64,000 nucleotides of DNA. Origin: an uncultured Oscillospiraceae bacterium (GTDB lineage: Bacteria; Bacillota_A; Clostridia; Oscillospirales; Oscillospiraceae). How positions within the stretch are numbered: the stretch's first letter is position 1; each line of letters opens with the position of its first letter. Both the position numbers and the translations under genes were made by a program. Positions 8,135-16,046 of the stretch are shown piece after piece. The stretch spans positions 1 through 64,000 of the forward strand of contig CAJTTS010000004.1 of the NCBI GenBank assembly GCA_910579155.1, written 5' to 3'. The notes beneath the pieces were generated by a model. It was not told where the DNA came from, did no database searches, and was given only the letters and a program-made list of their open reading frames with translations.

Positions 8135-8429
8135 CGAGACCTACTACATCCCCGCCAACTTCACCGATGCGGGCCGGGTGATGGGGCTATTCGAGCTGCG
8201 CAACCTGGTGGAAGCGGTGATCCTGGTGCTGCCGGTGCTGTACTTCTGCCTGGTGCTGCTGCCCCTGGAGCTAACTGCGAAAATCACGGTGACGCTCATC
8301 ATCGTGGTTCCGCTGGGCGGCTTCGGGCTCATCGGCGTGCGGGACGACAGCCTCACCCGCTGGCTCGGTGCGTGGCTGCGCTGGAGGCGGGCGCGGAGGC
8401 TTATGACTTATCGAGGAGGAAAAAGTTAA
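8127..8429 (+). CDS. PrgI family (VirB3-like) membrane protein
   Basis: 100 residues with the family layout: a short soluble N-terminus ('YYIPANFTDAGRVMGLFEL') followed by two adjacent transmembrane helices ('AVILVLPVLYFCLVLLPL', 'ITVTLIIVVPLGGFGLIG') and a basic tail. PrgI proteins sit just before the VirB4 ATPase in Firmicutes type IV systems and fill the VirB3 role at the inner membrane. GGAGGTGG precedes the ATG. Confidence 0.8.
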   Translation: MNNETYYIPANFTDAGRVMGLFELRNLVEAVILVLPVLYFCLVLLPLELTAKITVTLIIVVPLGGFGLIGVRDDSLTRWLGAWLRWRRARRLMTYRGGKS

Positions 8430-8432
8430 AAC

Positions 8433-9104
8433 ATGAATTTAAAACAACTGCTGTTCGGCAGCGGGGCAAAAGCTCCCGCCACCGAACCCTTCCGGGACAG
8501 TATCCAGGCATGGCTCCCCATCCAAAACATCGTGGGTGGTGTGGTCGTCACCAAGGACGGCCGATTCATCAAGATCCTGGAGGTGCTGCCGGTGAACATC
8601 TACCTGAAGTCCCCCAACGACCGGGAGAACATCATATCTTCCTACGCCGCATGGTTGAAGATCGCGCCGGACGATTTGCAGATCGAGGCCCGCACTCTCC
8701 CCGCCGATACGGCGGACTACGTGGAGCGGATGAAGGAGTTTGCCGCCCATGAATCCAACCAGTCCTGCCGGGAGATGATCGAGGACAACATCAAGGAGAT
8801 TGGCCAGGGAGTGGCCAGCGACGCCCTTCGGCACCGCTTCTTTCTCACATTTCAATACGAGAGCCGGATGCACGCCAAGGGCCGCACCACCGCCGCCATC
8901 GTCCAGCGGCTCAATGAGGAGGCGGATACCGCCCGGCGGTATCTGGACGGCTGCGAGCTGGAGGTGCTGGAGCCCAGCTTTGCCGACGACTTCATTTTGA
9001 AGCTGCTGTACGAGATTATCAATAAACGAACCAGCCGCCGGGTGCAACTCCCGGAAGGCGTGTTCGACATGACCACCGCCGTCCACGGCGTTTTCGAGGA
9101 GTGA
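8433..9104 (+). CDS. VirB4 N-terminal-like (TraC-type) transfer protein
   Basis: 223 residues, directly after PrgI. It starts 'MNLKQLLFGSG', similar to the opening of the next protein ('FSLKRLLFGEE'). It resembles the N-terminal, non-ATPase part of VirB4/TraC proteins ('GGVVVTKDGRFIKILEVLP', 'FFLTFQYESR'), with no Walker motifs. It probably works with the VirB4 ATPase encoded next. GAGGAGG precedes the ATG, and the 3' end overlaps a possible early start of VirB4. Confidence 0.65.
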   Translation: MNLKQLLFGSGAKAPATEPFRDSIQAWLPIQNIVGGVVVTKDGRFIKILEVLPVNIYLKSPNDRENIISSYAAWLKIAPDDLQIEARTLPADTADYVERMKEFAAHESNQSCREMIEDNIKEIGQGVASDALRHRFFLTFQYESRMHAKGRTTAAIVQRLNEEADTARRYLDGCELEVLEPSFADDFILKLLYEIINKRTSRRVQLPEGVFDMTTAVHGVFEE

Positions 9105-9109
9105 TGGAT

Positions 9110-9607
9110 ATGCAGAAGAAGAAACCGGCCAAAGGTGGGGCCAAAACCGCCGCCAAGAAGAAGCCTCTGCTGAAAAAAGAAGATGGATCGGAAAAGTTTT
9201 CGTTGAAACGCCTGCTGTTCGGCGAGGAAAAGCCCGACCTCTCCGAACTGGAGGCGGGCTCCACCACCATACTGGATATCCTGTCGCCCACCGCCATCGA
9301 CACCAAGAGCCGGGACTGCATCCTGGTAGACGGGGTGTACCACGCTTACCTCTATGTGGCAGGCTATGGCTACTCCACCACCGTGGGTTCCTGCTGGTTG
9401 GCCCCGCTGGTGGAGGCCGGGGAGGGCGTGAGTCTGAGCTTCATGGTGAAACGTCAACCCAAGGAAAAGATTCTCTCAAAAATCTCCCAGACCACCATGG
9501 TGAACCGCTCCCGGATGAGGGACGTAGGTGATACCCGCCAGGACTTTGAGGAGCTGGACAGCGCCATCAGCTCTGGGCTGTACCTGAAGGACGTGATGAA
9601 CCGCTAG
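9110..9607 (+). CDS. virB4: VirB4-like transfer ATPase, N-terminal part (ends at in-frame TAG)
   Basis: 165 codons from ATG 9110 (an ATG at 9104 is the alternative; GAGGAG favours 9110). A Lys-rich start is followed by the N-terminal VirB4 domain ('DCILVDGVYHAYLYVAGYG', 'LSFMVKRQPKEKI'). The frame meets TAG at 9605-9607 after 'LKDVMNR' and continues in the same frame with 'GEDFYYMHTLVEV' in the following feature. The two together would give about 652 codons, a normal VirB4 length for this group. One base change, for example from CAG, would create the stop. Confidence 0.8.
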   Translation: MQKKKPAKGGAKTAAKKKPLLKKEDGSEKFSLKRLLFGEEKPDLSELEAGSTTILDILSPTAIDTKSRDCILVDGVYHAYLYVAGYGYSTTVGSCWLAPLVEAGEGVSLSFMVKRQPKEKILSKISQTTMVNRSRMRDVGDTRQDFEELDSAISSGLYLKDVMNR

Positions 9608-9625
9608 GGCGAGGACTTCTACTAT

Positions 9626-11068
9626 ATGCACACCCTGGTGGAGGTGACGGCTGACGACCCGGAGACCCTGGAGCAGCGGGTGACGGCGGTGGAAAAACTG
9701 TGCGTCTCCATCGACATGATCGCCCGCCGCTGCGACTACAAAAACGAGCAGGCGTTCCTTTCGGCGCTCCCCCTGCTGTCCCTGGACGCGGACGTGGAGC
9801 GCAAATCCCGGCGCAATGCTCTGACCTCCGGCGTGGCCGCTGCCTTTCCCTTTGCCTCCTATGAGCTCAGCGACCGCAACGGCATTTTCCTGGGACTGAA
9901 CCTGTACAACCGCTCCCCGGTGTTCCTGGACCCCTACGACGACTACAAGTATACCAACGGCAACTGCTGGATCGGCGGCTCCTCCGGCGCGGGCAAGACC
10001 TTCACCCTGCAATGCCTGGGCGGGCGGCTGCGGCAGCAGGGGCGGCGGGTCATCTTCATCGTGCCCAAGAAGGGCCACGAGTTCCGGCCCCTGTGCGAGC
10101 TGCTGGGCGGGCTGTACCTGCGTCTGTCCCCATCCTCCAGGGACTGTCCCAACATCATGGCCATTCGCCGCCGGTCCCTGGACAGCTACGCCGGCCTGCG
10201 GGACATGGCCGCCCGGGACGATTCGGTGCTGGCGGACAAGATTTCCCGGCTCATCATCTGGTACTCCCTGCAAAAACGGGATCTCTCCGATGAGGACAAA
10301 AACCTGCTGGATTCCTCCCTGGTGGAGTGCTACCGGCGGTACGGGATCACCTTCGACAACACCACCATCACCGATGAGAATAATGAATTCGTGGAGATGC
10401 CCATTTTGCCGGACTGGTACGACGTGCTGATGAAGAACCCGGACACCAAGCATCTGGCGGTGGTGCTGGCCCGGTACGTCACTGGCTCGGCCTCCGCCAT
10501 GGGCCAGCGCAACGACATCGACCTGGACAACAAGTACATCGTGCTGGACACCTCCGGGATGCCGGACGACCTGCTTCTGCCCGGTATCTTCTGGGCCACC
10601 GATATTGCCAACGACCTCATCATGGACGCAGGCAGCGACCTGTCCGCCCTGATCGCCGATGAGCTGTGGTCCCTGGTGGGGGCCAACTCCAATCCTCTGG
10701 CGGCGGGCTTCGTCCAGGAGATGGTGAAGACCATCCGCGGCCTGGGCGGCATCGCCATCACCTCCACCCAGGGGATGCAGGACCTGTTTGGGCTGGACGG
10801 CGGCAAATACGGCAAGGGCATTTTGGATTCCAGCCGCATCAAGCTGGTGATGCAGATGGAGGAGCAGGAGGCCCGGTTGATCCAAAACGTGCTCAACCTG
10901 TCCGAGGATGAAGTCAGGCAGATCACCCGGTTCCGCCGGGGGGAGGGGCTGCTTTGCATCGGCTACAACCATGTGCCGGTGCAGTTCCACGCCACGGAAA
11001 AAGAGTACGACGCCATCACCACCTCCGCCACCGACCTGCGGACAAAGCGGAAGGAGGGCGGCAGATGA
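9626..11068 (+). CDS. virB4: VirB4-like transfer ATPase, C-terminal ATPase part
   Basis: 480 residues, in the same frame as the upstream fragment; ATG 9626 lies 18 bp after the TAG. The Walker A motif is 'GGSSGAGKT', the Walker B strand is 'LSALIADELWSL', and the hallmark downstream 'AITSTQGMQDL' and 'SRIKLVMQMEE' are present, so the motor domain itself looks intact. VirB4 energises pilus assembly and substrate transfer at the inner membrane. Only a GGCGAGGA stretch precedes the ATG, so expression would depend on re-initiation or read-through. The stop overlaps the next start (ATGA). Confidence 0.85.
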   Translation: MHTLVEVTADDPETLEQRVTAVEKLCVSIDMIARRCDYKNEQAFLSALPLLSLDADVERKSRRNALTSGVAAAFPFASYELSDRNGIFLGLNLYNRSPVFLDPYDDYKYTNGNCWIGGSSGAGKTFTLQCLGGRLRQQGRRVIFIVPKKGHEFRPLCELLGGLYLRLSPSSRDCPNIMAIRRRSLDSYAGLRDMAARDDSVLADKISRLIIWYSLQKRDLSDEDKNLLDSSLVECYRRYGITFDNTTITDENNEFVEMPILPDWYDVLMKNPDTKHLAVVLARYVTGSASAMGQRNDIDLDNKYIVLDTSGMPDDLLLPGIFWATDIANDLIMDAGSDLSALIADELWSLVGANSNPLAAGFVQEMVKTIRGLGGIAITSTQGMQDLFGLDGGKYGKGILDSSRIKLVMQMEEQEARLIQNVLNLSEDEVRQITRFRRGEGLLCIGYNHVPVQFHATEKEYDAITTSATDLRTKRKEGGR

Positions 11069-11742
11069 GCTTCCGTCAGGACGCTGCCCATCTCCAAAAG
11101 CTGGCCAACAACGCCTTCTGCCAGACGGGCACGCTTGCGGCACTGGCGGACGGCGGCCAGCCCGACCCGGACAAGCTGCAACGGGCGCTGGAGCAGACGG
11201 CGGCGCAATTTGAGAGCGCTGCTCTTGAGGTGCGGAAGCTGTGTGAGCGGTACAGCACAGGCACCGGGGGCTACGGCTCCCGGCCCGTCCTCCCGCCCAT
11301 GGAGATCGCGGGCTCGGTGGATATGCTGGGCTACCACTGGCTCCATATCACCCTGAACACCCTGTTGCCCCACTGCCGGTTCCAGCCCCCGGAATGGCTC
11401 AGCGACACCATCCGCCGCCTGTTGGACGACTACGAGGCCCAGGGCTGCAAGCTGCCCTTTTTTGACCGGGCGCTGCTGGTGATCGACGAGTTCACCGGCA
11501 TCCAGGGCCGCCACATCTTCGACCAGGACAACAAGGGGTGGAAGGCGGTGTCCAACGCCATCAAGGGCAGGCTCATCCCCGACGACGACCAGCACACCCT
11601 GGCGGTGGCGCTGCTGTCCGGGCGGAGCGAGGTGGACGTGTGCCACATTACCCTGCTGGACCTGTCCGACGCAGCGGACTTCTTCGCCTTCCACTCCGGG
11701 GACTATGAGGTGAAGCATTTTTATGATGGCGGGTGGGCTTGA
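11065..11742 (+). CDS. DUF6100-like ICE protein
   Basis: 225 residues, overlapping the VirB4 stop by 4 bp. An N-terminal helical segment ('SFRQDAAHLQKLANNAF') precedes a compact domain with 'LLVIDEFTGIQG' and 'DFFAFHSGDYEVKHFYDGG'. The position between VirB4 and VirD4 and the sequence style match what is called DUF6100 in clostridial ICEs; this name is from memory. There are no Walker or catalytic motifs. An accessory role in transfer is inferred from position only. Confidence 0.6.
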   Translation: MSFRQDAAHLQKLANNAFCQTGTLAALADGGQPDPDKLQRALEQTAAQFESAALEVRKLCERYSTGTGGYGSRPVLPPMEIAGSVDMLGYHWLHITLNTLLPHCRFQPPEWLSDTIRRLLDDYEAQGCKLPFFDRALLVIDEFTGIQGRHIFDQDNKGWKAVSNAIKGRLIPDDDQHTLAVALLSGRSEVDVCHITLLDLSDAADFFAFHSGDYEVKHFYDGGWA

Positions 11743-12040
11743 ATTGCCCCAAAAAGTGACCGGGACACCCATCAGATACCCGTCAGATTTGAGGCAATTT
11801 TGGCCAGGTGGAGGGTTTTCACCTGACCTGATGGGTGTCCAGCCCGCGAAACCGCTGCGGGGCAAGGCTTTCCAGCGGACGCGGTCACTTCAAGCGCGGC
11901 AAAAATCTGACTTCTATGGGGAGCCATCAGATTGGCTCCCCATAGGGGGCTTGGAAAAGCGCCGAAAAAGTTTTTGCGCCGGCACCGGCGCAAGGGCGTT
12001 TTCGGCGCAGGCAGGAATATGGAAAGGGGGCGCGATATGC
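11743..12040. other. 298-bp gap with nested inverted repeats (candidate regulatory site or oriT)
   Basis: The gap between the DUF6100-like and winged-helix genes holds a 13-bp perfect inverted repeat (11763-11775 with 11828-11840), an inner CAGGTG/CACCTG pair, and a perfect 12-bp hairpin with an 8-nt loop (11914-11945). The word (A)TCAGAT recurs in the repeats and in the hairpin loop. The frame of the downstream gene stays open here, but translation of this stretch does not look protein-like. No U-tract follows the hairpins, so a plain terminator is unlikely. Confidence 0.6.
11914..11945. repeat. Perfect 12-bp inverted repeat with 8-nt loop
   Basis: CTATGGGGAGCC is matched by its exact reverse complement, separated by ATCAGATT. 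It lies about 100 bp before the winged-helix gene. It could be a DNA-binding site, an mRNA hairpin or a nick-region stem. Confidence 0.8.
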
Positions 12041-13150
12041 GTGATCCTCAGCCAGAGGGACGTTGACATTTTGAAGCTGCTGTGCTGGTGCCAGTTCATC
12101 CAGCCAAAGGATCTGCGGGGCCTCGCCACGGAGGCCGAGCGGAAAAACCTCATGGGCCTGGGCCTTGTCCGGCGGCATGAAAAGAGCGGGGCGCTGCTGC
12201 TGACCAGCAAGGGGCAGCTCCTGCTGGAACACCTGCTGGACGGGGCGGTGCCCCAGACCACCCGGGCCTACCACCCGCCGCTGATCGAGCGCCGCATCCG
12301 GGTGTCCCGCCTGGTGGTGACCGCCTACCACGGCGGCGTTGACCCCTTCACCTTCGGGCCAGAGGGGCTGGACGGCCCCGCGTCCCTGTTTCTCCCGGCC
12401 ATCACCCGGCGGAAGGGGGCCAACCCCTGGGGCAGCACCCGGGTGGCGGCCATCGCCCACTTGGGGGACAGCCTGTACGCCATGCACTACGTCTGCCCCG
12501 GCATCGGCAAGGTGGCGCTGATGGATGAGCTGGCTGCCTTCTCCAACCAGACCGCCCGGTTCCGGGACATGGGCCGGGCCTTCCTTTTTGCCGGGAACAG
12601 CTATAAGAGCGTGCTGTCCGAGCTGGAGCGCCCCCCGGACAAGAACGACGCCAAGCTGCTCACCTATGGCGGCGCGTACCGCTGCCTCCAGCTCCCCGTC
12701 CATCTGCTGTCCTGCGACGCCACCGGCGCGGTGCAGCTCCAGATCATGGCGACGCCGGACTACCGGGCACGGCTGACCAAGGCGGCGCTGAAAAACCAGT
12801 ACCGGCCGCCCCCGGACGATGTGCCCGAGTGGGATGCCATGTTCCAGGGCGTACCCTTCGTGCTGGCGGCGGACATGGATCTCCACCGGATCAACGCCGC
12901 CATCAAAGCGGCCAGGGCCCGGGGCATCCCCCAGATCGCCATGGCCGCCCTGGAGGGGCAGGCGGAACAGGTGCTGTTCCCCCGCTGCCGGGACAAAAAT
13001 CTGGCGCGGGTTTTTGTACTAACGCCGGAGGCCATCTCGGCGGTCACTGGAAGGAAGCCTGTCCCCTATGTGCCCCCGCGCACCCAATTTCTCACCGCGA
13101 AAGGAGAGGTGGCAGATGCCCCGCTTATCCAAGTTAATCGAAAAACTTGA
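12041..13150 (+). CDS. Winged-helix protein (replication-relaxation-like)
   Basis: 369 residues from a GTG at 12041, chosen because GGAAAGGGGG lies about 10 bp upstream and homology-like sequence begins here ('ILSQRDVDILKLLCWCQF'). The first 75 residues form a winged helix ('LMGLGLVRRHEKSGALLLTSKG'), as in proteins annotated Replic_Relax on mobile elements. The large C-terminal part is unassigned. Placed between VirB4/DUF6100 and VirD4, it may help DNA processing, or it may regulate the operon through the repeats just upstream. The 3' end overlaps the VirD4 start by 35 bp. Confidence 0.6.
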   Translation: MILSQRDVDILKLLCWCQFIQPKDLRGLATEAERKNLMGLGLVRRHEKSGALLLTSKGQLLLEHLLDGAVPQTTRAYHPPLIERRIRVSRLVVTAYHGGVDPFTFGPEGLDGPASLFLPAITRRKGANPWGSTRVAAIAHLGDSLYAMHYVCPGIGKVALMDELAAFSNQTARFRDMGRAFLFAGNSYKSVLSELERPPDKNDAKLLTYGGAYRCLQLPVHLLSCDATGAVQLQIMATPDYRARLTKAALKNQYRPPPDDVPEWDAMFQGVPFVLAADMDLHRINAAIKAARARGIPQIAMAALEGQAEQVLFPRCRDKNLARVFVLTPEAISAVTGRKPVPYVPPRTQFLTAKGEVADAPLIQVNRKT

Positions 13151-15200
13151 GGATTACCTGGAGCCAAAAATCGGTCCCTGGTATGAGCGCCACAAAAAGA
13201 AGCTGCCCCTTTACGCCGCCATGGTGCTGTTGGGCTGGTATTTCTACGGGATGTTGCTCAACTCCATCCGGCTGGGCACCGCCGCCACCTTCCACAAGGC
13301 GGGGGACGCTGTTGTGGAAAGCATCTGGGTGTTCAATCCCTTCCGCAACTGGTTCGTGCTGTTCACTCCCTTTGGCCTGGGGGCCACTGCTGTCATCGCC
13401 CTGCTGGTCTGCCTGTTCACCGGGACGGGGTACAAGTGGTTCTCCGGCTATAAAGCTACCCGGGACAGCCGGGGTTTTGACATCCTCCCCGACGGCACCC
13501 ACGGTTCCTCCGGCTTCCTCACCCGGAAAGAGATGGGGGAGTTTCTGGAGGTAGGCAGTGTGACCGAGGTAAAGGGCATGATGCTGGGCAAGTACAAACG
13601 GCGGGACAAAGACCCGGACAAGTACGCCCTGTACGCCGCCCACCGCATGGTGCCGGGGAACAACAACAATCTGCTGTGCATCGGCGCGCCGGGCAGCGGC
13701 AAATCCCGGGGCTTCATCATCCCGTTTTTGATGGGCTGCGCCCAGCGCGGCGAGTCCGTTTTTGTGACCGATCCGAAGGGGGAGCTCTTTGAAAAGCTGT
13801 CCCCCTATTTCAAAGAGCACGGCCACTACGTCAAGGCGGTGAACTTTCTGGACATGGCCCACTCCGACGGCTGGAACTGCCTGTATGGGCTGGACAAGGA
13901 GCCCCAGCTGGCCCAGACCGTGGCCAACACCATCATCCAGAACACCTCCGGGGCCCGGGAATCGGACGACTTCTGGAGCCGCGCGGAGCTGAACCTGCTC
14001 ATGGCGCTGATCCACTATGTGGTGAATCTGAAGGACGCCCATGGGAACCTGCTGCCTATTGAAAAGCGAGGGCTGGGAGATGTATATCAGCTGCTGGCCC
14101 ATCAGAGTATCCAAGACATCAACCGCACCCTGGCTCAGCTGCCGCCGGACCATCCGGCCAAGGGGCACCATGGCCTGTTCCTCAAGGCCAAGGAAAACCT
14201 GTGGGGCAGCATCGCCATCGGCCTGGGCAACCGTCTCGCCATCTTCCAGAACAAGCTGGTGGACGCCATCACCCGGAACCACGACGTGGATCTGCTGCTG
14301 CCGGGACAGAAACCCTGCGCCTACTTTGTCATCATCTCCGCCCAGGACAGCGCCTACCGCTTCCTCAGCTCGCTGTTCTTCTCCCTGGCCCTGCCGCGAC
14401 TGTCCGACTACGCCCGGCTGGAGGGGCCGGGCGGCCGCCTGCCGGTGCTGGTGAACTTCTGCCTGGACGAATACTGCAACATCGGCTACATGGACGGTAT
14501 CGCGGACGCGCTCAACAGCATCCGGGGCTTCAACATGAGCTGCCAGGTGGTGGTGCAGTCCCTGTCCCAGTGGCAGGAAAAGTACCCCGGCAAGGAGTGG
14601 GAGAACCAACTGGCCACCTTTGATCAAACACTATATATGGGCTGCAACGACTGGACTTCGGCGGACTATATCTCCAAGAAGTGCGGCAAGGTGACCATCG
14701 CCACCACCAGCCAATCCAAGCCCCAGCCGCCGCTGTACGGCTTCGTCTACGGCAACACCCGGCCCTACTCCCAGACCCGCAGCAACAGCCAGCGTGATCT
14801 GATGCAGCCGGATGAGATCACGCGCCTGGACCGCCGCCAGTGCATCGCCCTGTTCCAAGGCCGCAAGCCCGCCCTGCTCTACAAGCTGACGCCGGAAGAA
14901 CTTCCCGGATATGACACGCTGAAATCCTGCCGGGTGGCGGACTACACGCCGGAGTGGAGACTGAGGGAGGAGCAGAAAAAAGCGCAGGCGGCGAAAAAGG
15001 AGCCGCCCATGCCGCCTGCATCCGAACAGGAGCCACCTGGGCCTCCAAAACAACCCGACCCGGAGGATGAGCCTAACCCAGCGAAAGATTTGGACTACCA
15101 GTTCAATGACCAGGACCAGGGGTTGGGCATGGTGGAGCTGGGTCCTGCTAGTGTGGTGGGCGGGGCCGATGAAGATGAAGAACTCCCGCCGGGGAGGTGA
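13116..15200 (+). CDS. virD4: VirD4/TraG-type coupling protein
   Basis: 694 residues. Two N-terminal transmembrane helices ('LYAAMVLLGWYFYGMLL' and 'FVLFTPFGLGATAVIALLV') precede a RecA-like motor domain with Walker A 'GAPGSGKSRGFIIPF', 'SVFVTDPKGELFE', and Walker B 'VLVNFCLDEYCNIG'. The late motif 'NQLATFDQTLYMGCND' is typical of TraG/VirD4 proteins. The C-terminal 60 residues are Pro/Glu/Gln-rich. It would recruit the relaxase-DNA complex to the channel at the membrane. AAGGAGAGG precedes ATG 13116. Confidence 0.9.
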   Translation: MPRLSKLIEKLEDYLEPKIGPWYERHKKKLPLYAAMVLLGWYFYGMLLNSIRLGTAATFHKAGDAVVESIWVFNPFRNWFVLFTPFGLGATAVIALLVCLFTGTGYKWFSGYKATRDSRGFDILPDGTHGSSGFLTRKEMGEFLEVGSVTEVKGMMLGKYKRRDKDPDKYALYAAHRMVPGNNNNLLCIGAPGSGKSRGFIIPFLMGCAQRGESVFVTDPKGELFEKLSPYFKEHGHYVKAVNFLDMAHSDGWNCLYGLDKEPQLAQTVANTIIQNTSGARESDDFWSRAELNLLMALIHYVVNLKDAHGNLLPIEKRGLGDVYQLLAHQSIQDINRTLAQLPPDHPAKGHHGLFLKAKENLWGSIAIGLGNRLAIFQNKLVDAITRNHDVDLLLPGQKPCAYFVIISAQDSAYRFLSSLFFSLALPRLSDYARLEGPGGRLPVLVNFCLDEYCNIGYMDGIADALNSIRGFNMSCQVVVQSLSQWQEKYPGKEWENQLATFDQTLYMGCNDWTSADYISKKCGKVTIATTSQSKPQPPLYGFVYGNTRPYSQTRSNSQRDLMQPDEITRLDRRQCIALFQGRKPALLYKLTPEELPGYDTLKSCRVADYTPEWRLREEQKKAQAAKKEPPMPPASEQEPPGPPKQPDPEDEPNPAKDLDYQFNDQDQGLGMVELGPASVVGGADEDEELPPGR

Positions 15201-15217
15201 TCCCGGCGGGAGTATTT
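15183..15217. terminator. Terminator hairpin after the transfer operon
   Basis: An 11-bp inverted repeat, CTCCCGCCGGG (15183-15193) with CCCGGCGGGAG (15202-15212), overlaps the virD4 stop codon and is followed by TATTT. It separates virD4 from the converging GNAT/small-protein pair. Confidence 0.6.
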
Positions 15218-15219
15218 GA

Positions 15220-15444
15220 TTAGGCGTTGGCACGCTGTTCCTGATAAAATTCGCTGTCCGTCACACGGGTGACAAAATCGTACTCCATGGGGGTGGCTTT
15301 TGACGGCACGATATTGTACCGTTTGCACACGGCGCGGAAATGGATCAGATAATCGCTGTCATCCTGGGTCAAAGGAGCTACCCAGCCATGTTCTGCGCCA
15401 TGGGCCTCCATGTCGATCAAATACTGTTTTTCCTTCCTGTCCAT
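15220..15444 (-). CDS. Small hypothetical protein (74 aa)
   Basis: 74 residues, helical and charged, with 'MEAHGAEHGWVAPLTQDD' and 'VCKRYNIVP'. It starts on the base right after the stop of the upstream GNAT-like gene, so the two are translationally coupled. There are no motifs. A partner or antidote role for the GNAT-like protein is possible from gene arrangement but untested. Confidence 0.6.
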   Translation of the reverse strand: MDRKEKQYLIDMEAHGAEHGWVAPLTQDDSDYLIHFRAVCKRYNIVPSKATPMEYDFVTRVTDSEFYQEQRANA

Positions 15445-15960
15445 TCAAGTCACCTCGTTTTCATAACTTGAGAGGATTGCTTCTGCGGCATCCTCCCAGA
15501 TAATCATGCGGAACGGGTCATACTGCCCCAGGGGAACCGCGCCGAACATACGACCATAGTATTCCCTCAGCTCGGATGTTTTTGCCTTAAAGTAAATAAC
15601 GCCGTCAAAACCCCAGCTTTTTGAAACCTGTATGGCATAGGCAAACAAAGCCTTTGCGATGCCCACATATTTTTTCGATTGGGAACTCTGTTTCAAGAGA
15701 TTTGCGTTGCTGTGTCCAGCGCTTTCAAGATAAACGATTTTCACCGCATAACCCTTTTCATCTATGCGATAAGACATCAGCCCCAGAAGCTCATCCGTAT
15801 CTTTTCGGTGCAGCGCAACCTTGTTCGGCATCGCCCGCGCGGCCTTTGTTGTCCACTGTGTCTGCCAATCTGATGTATTTTTCAAATCCTCTGGGGTTGC
15901 CGGGGTTACTTCAACAGGGACTGTTTCTGAAAGATCGCTGTTCCAAACATATAGATCCAT
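15445..15960 (-). CDS. GNAT-like acetyltransferase (cargo)
   Basis: 171 residues. The middle carries a degenerate acetyl-CoA loop ('QSKKYVGIAKALFAYAIQ', read as R/QxxGxA) followed by 'FDGVIYFKAKTSELREYY', a GNAT-like alpha/beta pattern, and ends 'FRMIIWEDAAEAIL'. The codon use is more AT-rich than in the flanking transfer genes, which suggests separate acquisition. It is encoded opposite to virD4 and repA, splitting the two transfer/replication blocks. Confidence 0.65.
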   Translation of the reverse strand: MDLYVWNSDLSETVPVEVTPATPEDLKNTSDWQTQWTTKAARAMPNKVALHRKDTDELLGLMSYRIDEKGYAVKIVYLESAGHSNANLLKQSSQSKKYVGIAKALFAYAIQVSKSWGFDGVIYFKAKTSELREYYGRMFGAVPLGQYDPFRMIIWEDAAEAILSSYENEVT

Positions 15961-16046
15961 TTTTCGGCCCCCTTATTGTCATCAGTATACCACACAAAAA
16001 AGGAATAAACAAGCGTACAGCGTTTATTTTCAAAGGAGGTGCCCCT

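Noticed and set aside
11723..12040. N-terminal extension of the winged-helix protein back to 11723
   Set aside because: The translation is not domain-like, the stretch is filled with inverted repeats, and GTG 12041 has a good ribosome site.
12041..13150. Winged-helix protein as the missing relaxase
   Set aside because: No HUH or Tyr/His catalytic motif is visible; only a DNA-binding winged helix can be supported.
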